Source of the DNA: Craterostigma plantagineum
Lineage: Eukaryota; Streptophyta; Magnoliopsida; Lamiales; Linderniaceae
Length of the DNA stretch: 64,000 nucleotides
Direction of reading: 5' to 3'
NCBI GenBank assembly: GCA_027422505.1
Contig: JAPQWV010000005.1
Span: 6,763,501 to 6,827,500, forward strand
Part shown: positions 60,616 to 64,000 of the stretch, piece by piece
Position numbering within the stretch: the stretch's first letter is position 1
Layout: each line of letters begins with the position of its first letter
Made by a program: the position numbers and the translations under genes
The notes under the pieces: generated by a model
Seen by the model: only the letters and a program-made list of their open reading frames with translations
Databases searched by the model: none
Told to the model about the DNA's origin: nothing

Positions 60616-63495
60616 ATGGCGAAGAAATCGAAGCAAACAGCGAGCGATCCCACGAGCTGCGACGACGAGCAGCGACCACCACGAGCTGCGAGCAATCCAA
60701 CGACGACAAAGGCGATGAAATCGACAAAAACAGCGACGAAGGAGGAGAAAATGTCGAAGCAGCGAGCTATCCCACGACCCCGATGTCAACCAAGATATTT
60801 CGTCGAAACTGTCCGGCCGATTTATGATAAGGCAAGCGCCGAGCATAAGGAGGCAGTTCAAAGGACGCCATTTGCTGATTTCCTCCGTATCGTCCCGTGC
60901 GAGACCGGAAGTGCTAGGCTCGTGGCTGTGATGAGACGATTTACCCCGGACGGTAAATTTTTTAGATTCGGGCACGATAACCTTGTTCCGTTTTCGGTTT
61001 CAGAGTTTTCTGTGTTTATGGGGTTGAGGGCGAATGGGATGTTTGTTGACCTGAATTATAAACCTGTGGTGAAGGATGTTGATTTTATGAAGAGGTGTTT
61101 TCCCGGTATATCTCGACTGTTTCGAGATGATGTTCTTGTTAAAATGACCGAACTATCGAGCTTGGGGGATAGGACTAGTTTAGAAGATTTTAGTCGAATG
61201 TATATTTTGTTAGTCTTTATTTGTGTTTTATTCCCAACGTCGAACTATTGCTTCCCGTCATTTGTATTGGAGTACGTGGATCGTCTGGATGAGGTGAAGG
61301 ATTATGCCTGGGGTAAGGCAGTCCATTCATTCCTCTTGAAATCAATTTTGCAAAATCCACAATACGTTGAAGGGTGCACCCTCGGATTATTGGTAAGTCA
61401 TTCGTTTGTACTTTCACGCTTGTTCTTCATTTGTGAGTTTTTCACGTTTGCACGTTGTAACTGTATATCCAGGTTTGGGTTTATGAGCACGCTCCTCGGT
61501 TGGGTAAAGCTCTTTCGATTACGGGCATGCCTCGTTTCACGAGGTGGCGGCCATCCGAGCAAGATATGGAGCAAGCTATTGAGGCTTTGAACGAAGATGA
61601 GGTGGCAAACCCAATATATGTTTGGCGGAACGAGTATGAGGCGTTCTGCACATTGCCCGACAACGTGAGGATTCCGACTTTCGAGGGGACGGAGAAGAAG
61701 TCTACCGAGGAGAAACCTCACACATCTAAAGACGAAGCCAAGGAGAAAGCTGTTGGACGCGAGGATGCTCCTATGGAGAAAGTCAAGGAGAAAGCATGCG
61801 GTGACGAGGATGGTCGTCGTGACACGTCTACGGAGAAAACTGTTTTTGATGAGGATGGTCGTCGTGACATGTGGACTGAGAAAGCTGAGGTGGTGGAGGA
61901 TATGGAAGTTGAGAAGCCCGTTGAAGCGGTGGCTGAGAAGCCCGCTGAAGCGGTGGTGGCTGAGAAGCCCGCTGAAGTGGTGGTGGCTGAGAAGCCCGCT
62001 GGAGCGGTGGTGGATGCAACTATGGGACCTCCTGCTGTGGTGGCTGAGAAGCCCGCTGAAGGGCAAGTGGCTGAGGTGCCCGCCGAAGCGGTGGTGGCTG
62101 AGAAGCCCGCTGAAGCGGTGGTGGCTGAGGTTCAATCTGTTGCTGTGGTGGCTGAGGAGCATGCCGTTGCTGAGATGCCGCGGGAGCAACCTGCTGTCGA
62201 GGTTGATGTTACTGTACAATCAGTGGTTCATCAAATATTGAAATCGTTCACGATTGCGACGGTTGATCAAGAATATAAACAATATGTTGCGGCGAAGGAT
62301 GCTCTTGAGGCCGGATCAATTGCAAGGACCGTCATGGGAAGGGATAACCGCAAAAAGAAGAAGCTGGCCGACTTCGTAACGCCTCCAGGGAGCACACCGC
62401 CAGTGAAGAAGCAGCGCAAGGGTGCAAAGGGCGCAACAAAGGAGGCACCGATCGAGGTCGTATCGGGTATATGGGTGGATCCTCCGGCAGAGATGTACAA
62501 AGGCACGCTCGATAGAGATTTTGAGGGAAAGGCATCCCTATCCCCGAAGCAGAAAGAGGTGGTAGACTGCTTCATTGCAAACGCCAACTTCAAGTAAGTT
62601 GTTTGATTATGTTTTATATGTGGTGTTATTATATTTATTTTTGAATTCCTTGTAAATGTAGTTCCATTGTATGGGAGGACAACATCCACCGTGTGCACGG
62701 GTTTCATTTGGTGGAAATGGTGAAGGGGAATGCTATTGCGTCCGATGTGATAGATGCATGGTTTAAATACCTGATTCGGTGGATCCCGACTCCGGCACGT
62801 ACCTCCTTCCTTCCTATGTTTCGGTGAGTATTGATTTCTTCGAATATCGTGTCTTAAATTTTGTGGACTTACGTTGAACTTTGATTAATTCTCAGCAAAA
62901 TATCGAAGCTATATTGTCAAGACCGGGGAGGCGTCTCCAGGTAGGAAACAAAAGGGGCATGGAGACATTGTTGGAAAAATTGTCTCCCATTACCAAGACA
63001 CAGTTAGAGCATTTTCGGACGAAAGTACAGTCCGAATGCAAGTTTGTTGCGCTACCATTGAACAATCACAATCATTGGCATCTGCTTGTACTCGATGTCG
63101 AAAATAGGAGTTGGCAGCATTATAATTCAATGAGAGGGCCGACAGGAACTGTTGTTGCAAACCGTTGTGTAAGTACGATTTGCATGGTAATTGGGTGGTC
63201 TGTTATGTGAGTTGAAAGTGATGCGTTGATTATTATGTTACAGGCGCTTGCACTTGGACATTATTTGAAGCACGTGGGGTTGGATATGAAGTTTGCTTCA
63301 ACTGCCATGCCTAAGATTTGTCGCCAGCAAGACGAGGATAGCTTGGATTGTGGCCCGTGGGTGTGTATGTTTGGGTACGCATTGTTGAAAGATGATGTTG
63401 GTACATGGGATGAAATCAACAGGTCCGGCGACATCAAATCATATCGGGCGCAGATCTTAGCTGGTTTGTTAGAATTTGCTGCTATGTGTGTCTGA
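60616..63495 (+). CDS. DUF1985-like / C48 (Ulp1-like) peptidase protein of a VANDAL-like transposon
   Basis: Proposed exons are 60616-61392, 61473-62593, 62662-62823, 62896-63168 and 63244-63495, about 860 residues. After a basic Lys/Thr/Arg start, residues about 60-270 resemble the DUF1985 layout: FADFLRIVPCETG, then a basic strand, VSEFSVFMGLRANG and YAWGKAVHSFLLKSI. A Val/Ala/Glu/Lys/Pro repeat (61902-62130) forms a flexible linker, followed by a basic KKKKLADFVTPPG stretch. The C-terminus is a C48 cysteine-peptidase fold: ASDVIDAWFKYL, ALPLNNHNHWHLLVLD (catalytic His), HYNSM where the catalytic Asp is usual (Asn at 63124-63126), and QQDEDSLDCGPWVCMF with the Gln and catalytic Cys (63349-63351). 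Phase does not close between 62823 and 62896, so either one splice site is misplaced or there is a frameshift. Role inferred from family: possible VANC-like anti-silencing factor. Confidence 0.75.
61902..62130 (+). repeat. Coding repeat (VAEKPAE units)
   Basis: A 27-30-bp unit gtggctgagaagcccgctga followed by agcggtg is repeated six to seven times, encoding AVVAEKPAE-type units in the linker of the DUF1985/C48 protein. Frame is kept throughout, which argues for selection or recent expansion in a coding gene. Confidence 0.9.
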
Positions 63496-63585
63496 GATAT
63501 GCGTAGAAGTTTGTTTTGAACAAAATCTAGCTTATGTTGCTGACAATGTGTGCATGTTTCCGGTAGAATCGTCATATTTTCTGCA

Positions 63586-63946
63586 GTAACAGTTCAAAGT
63601 ATATCTAGTAACAATTTAACAAGATTAATAACCATGAGCAAGTAATCAGGTAACAGAACATTACGTGACAAGTAACAGATAACGCTGTTGCAGTAACAAC
63701 TTAATATGTAATTAGATTCGTTTATTATTTTCAAACTTTATACAGTAAACACGCTAAAATCGATATAACAGGTAAATTCACGAAGTGATAGATAAAAATA
63801 TGTTAATTTATGTGAATGATTTCCGTGGATGTTTTGTTGGAATTGAAGTTCTTTACAGATTTCATACAGTAACAGTTCAACGTATACAAAGTAACAAATT
63901 AACAATAATAATAACAACGCTCTTATATCGCCGTAACAGACTATTA
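63586..63946 (+). repeat. GTAACA motif cluster, 3' of the DUF1985/C48 gene
   Basis: Eight gtaaca words in about 360 bp, all on the plus strand, most preceded by A or C and followed by g, a or tt (agtaacaatttaac, cagtaacaactt, cagtaacagttc). Roughly 0.1 would be expected by chance per strand. ataaca and gtaacg variants are interspersed. Two sub-blocks (63583-63720 and 63862-64000) look like diverged copies of one unit. Confidence 0.9.
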
Positions 63947-64000
63947 CGTATCGAGTAACGGATAACGCAGTTACAATAACAATTTAATATGTAATCCCTT

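Larger units (their letters stand above)
59432..64000 (+). mobile_element. Putatively autonomous VANDAL-like Mutator element, left part (runs off the window)
   Basis: The left terminus gggtatatttgggttctggc, followed by gttcaggccacataacg and aagtttgaaggaccca, matches the ends of 47272-51373 in word order and spacing. It has non-coding DNA dense in gtaaca (59946-60440), a DUF1985-like/C48 gene (60616-63495), then more gtaaca-rich DNA up to the window edge. The right terminus, the target duplication partner and any transposase gene lie outside. It is the coding relative of the two gene-less copies at 37445 and 47272. Confidence 0.8.

Noticed and set aside
60592..60975. 127-codon minus-strand open frame opposite the start of the DUF1985/C48 gene
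   Set aside because: It is the antisense shadow of Arg/Lys/Thr-rich codons in the real gene; no recognisable domain.
61753..62241. 162-codon frame rich in Leu/Arg/Trp
   Set aside because: It is a shifted reading of the VAEKPAE coding repeat; the composition is an artefact of the repeat.

Overview
This is nuclear DNA from a flowering plant, most likely a eudicot. It is AT-rich, carries spliced genes with plant-type introns, encodes plastid and mitochondrial proteins, and is full of plant transposon families (MULE, hAT, Ty3/gypsy, Copia, PIF/Harbinger-like). I cannot name the species. Six host genes are supported, and I rebuilt their exons by hand from splice sites and reading phase: an organellar cysteinyl-tRNA synthetase (4759-8387, +), the chloroplast group II intron splicing factor CAF1 (12910-15462, +), a sugar/H+ symporter of the STP family (15662-17935, -), the oligosaccharyltransferase catalytic subunit STT3A (18970-30670, -, 23 exons), a small DUF761 protein (43579-44238, +) and a golgin-84-type Golgi tether, golgin candidate 1 (52048-57932, +).

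Layout. 1-3.3 kb: a decayed Mutator-like region in which a DUF1985 gene fragment meets a frameshifted MULE transposase. 3.3-8.4 kb: CysRS. 8.6-12.7 kb: gene fragments (DExH helicase, Copia gag) and two non-autonomous hAT elements with perfect 8-bp target duplications. 12.7-18 kb: CAF1 and the sugar transporter, tail to tail. 19-30.7 kb: STT3A, whose intron 17 holds a 5.5-kb, almost new Ty3/gypsy element. 30.9-51.5 kb: a transposon field with one DUF761 gene. 51.6-58 kb: golgin. 59.4 kb to the end: the left part of an apparently autonomous element coding for a DUF1985-like/C48-peptidase protein.

The most interesting content is a set of large Mutator-like elements: 30915-35191, 37445-42281, 47272-51373 and 59432 to beyond the window. 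The first three have perfect 9-bp target duplications and degenerate terminal inverted repeats. Their non-coding DNA is packed with one short motif. Three share (G/A)TAACA; the fourth instead uses GTACC/GGTAC. Only the last encodes a protein in view, with a DUF1985-like N-terminus and a C48 (Ulp1-like) peptidase domain. DUF1985 proteins together with motif-packed non-coding DNA are the hallmark of the Arabidopsis VANDAL/VANC anti-silencing system, in which a transposon-encoded protein recognises a short motif repeated in its own family and relieves DNA methylation. I propose that the window shows a related system with a new motif, plus non-autonomous copies that could use it in trans. This is inference from structure and needs binding and methylation data.

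All exon coordinates come from reading the sequence by eye. Reading phase closes across every exon of CysRS, CAF1, STP, STT3A and golgin, which is strong internal support.
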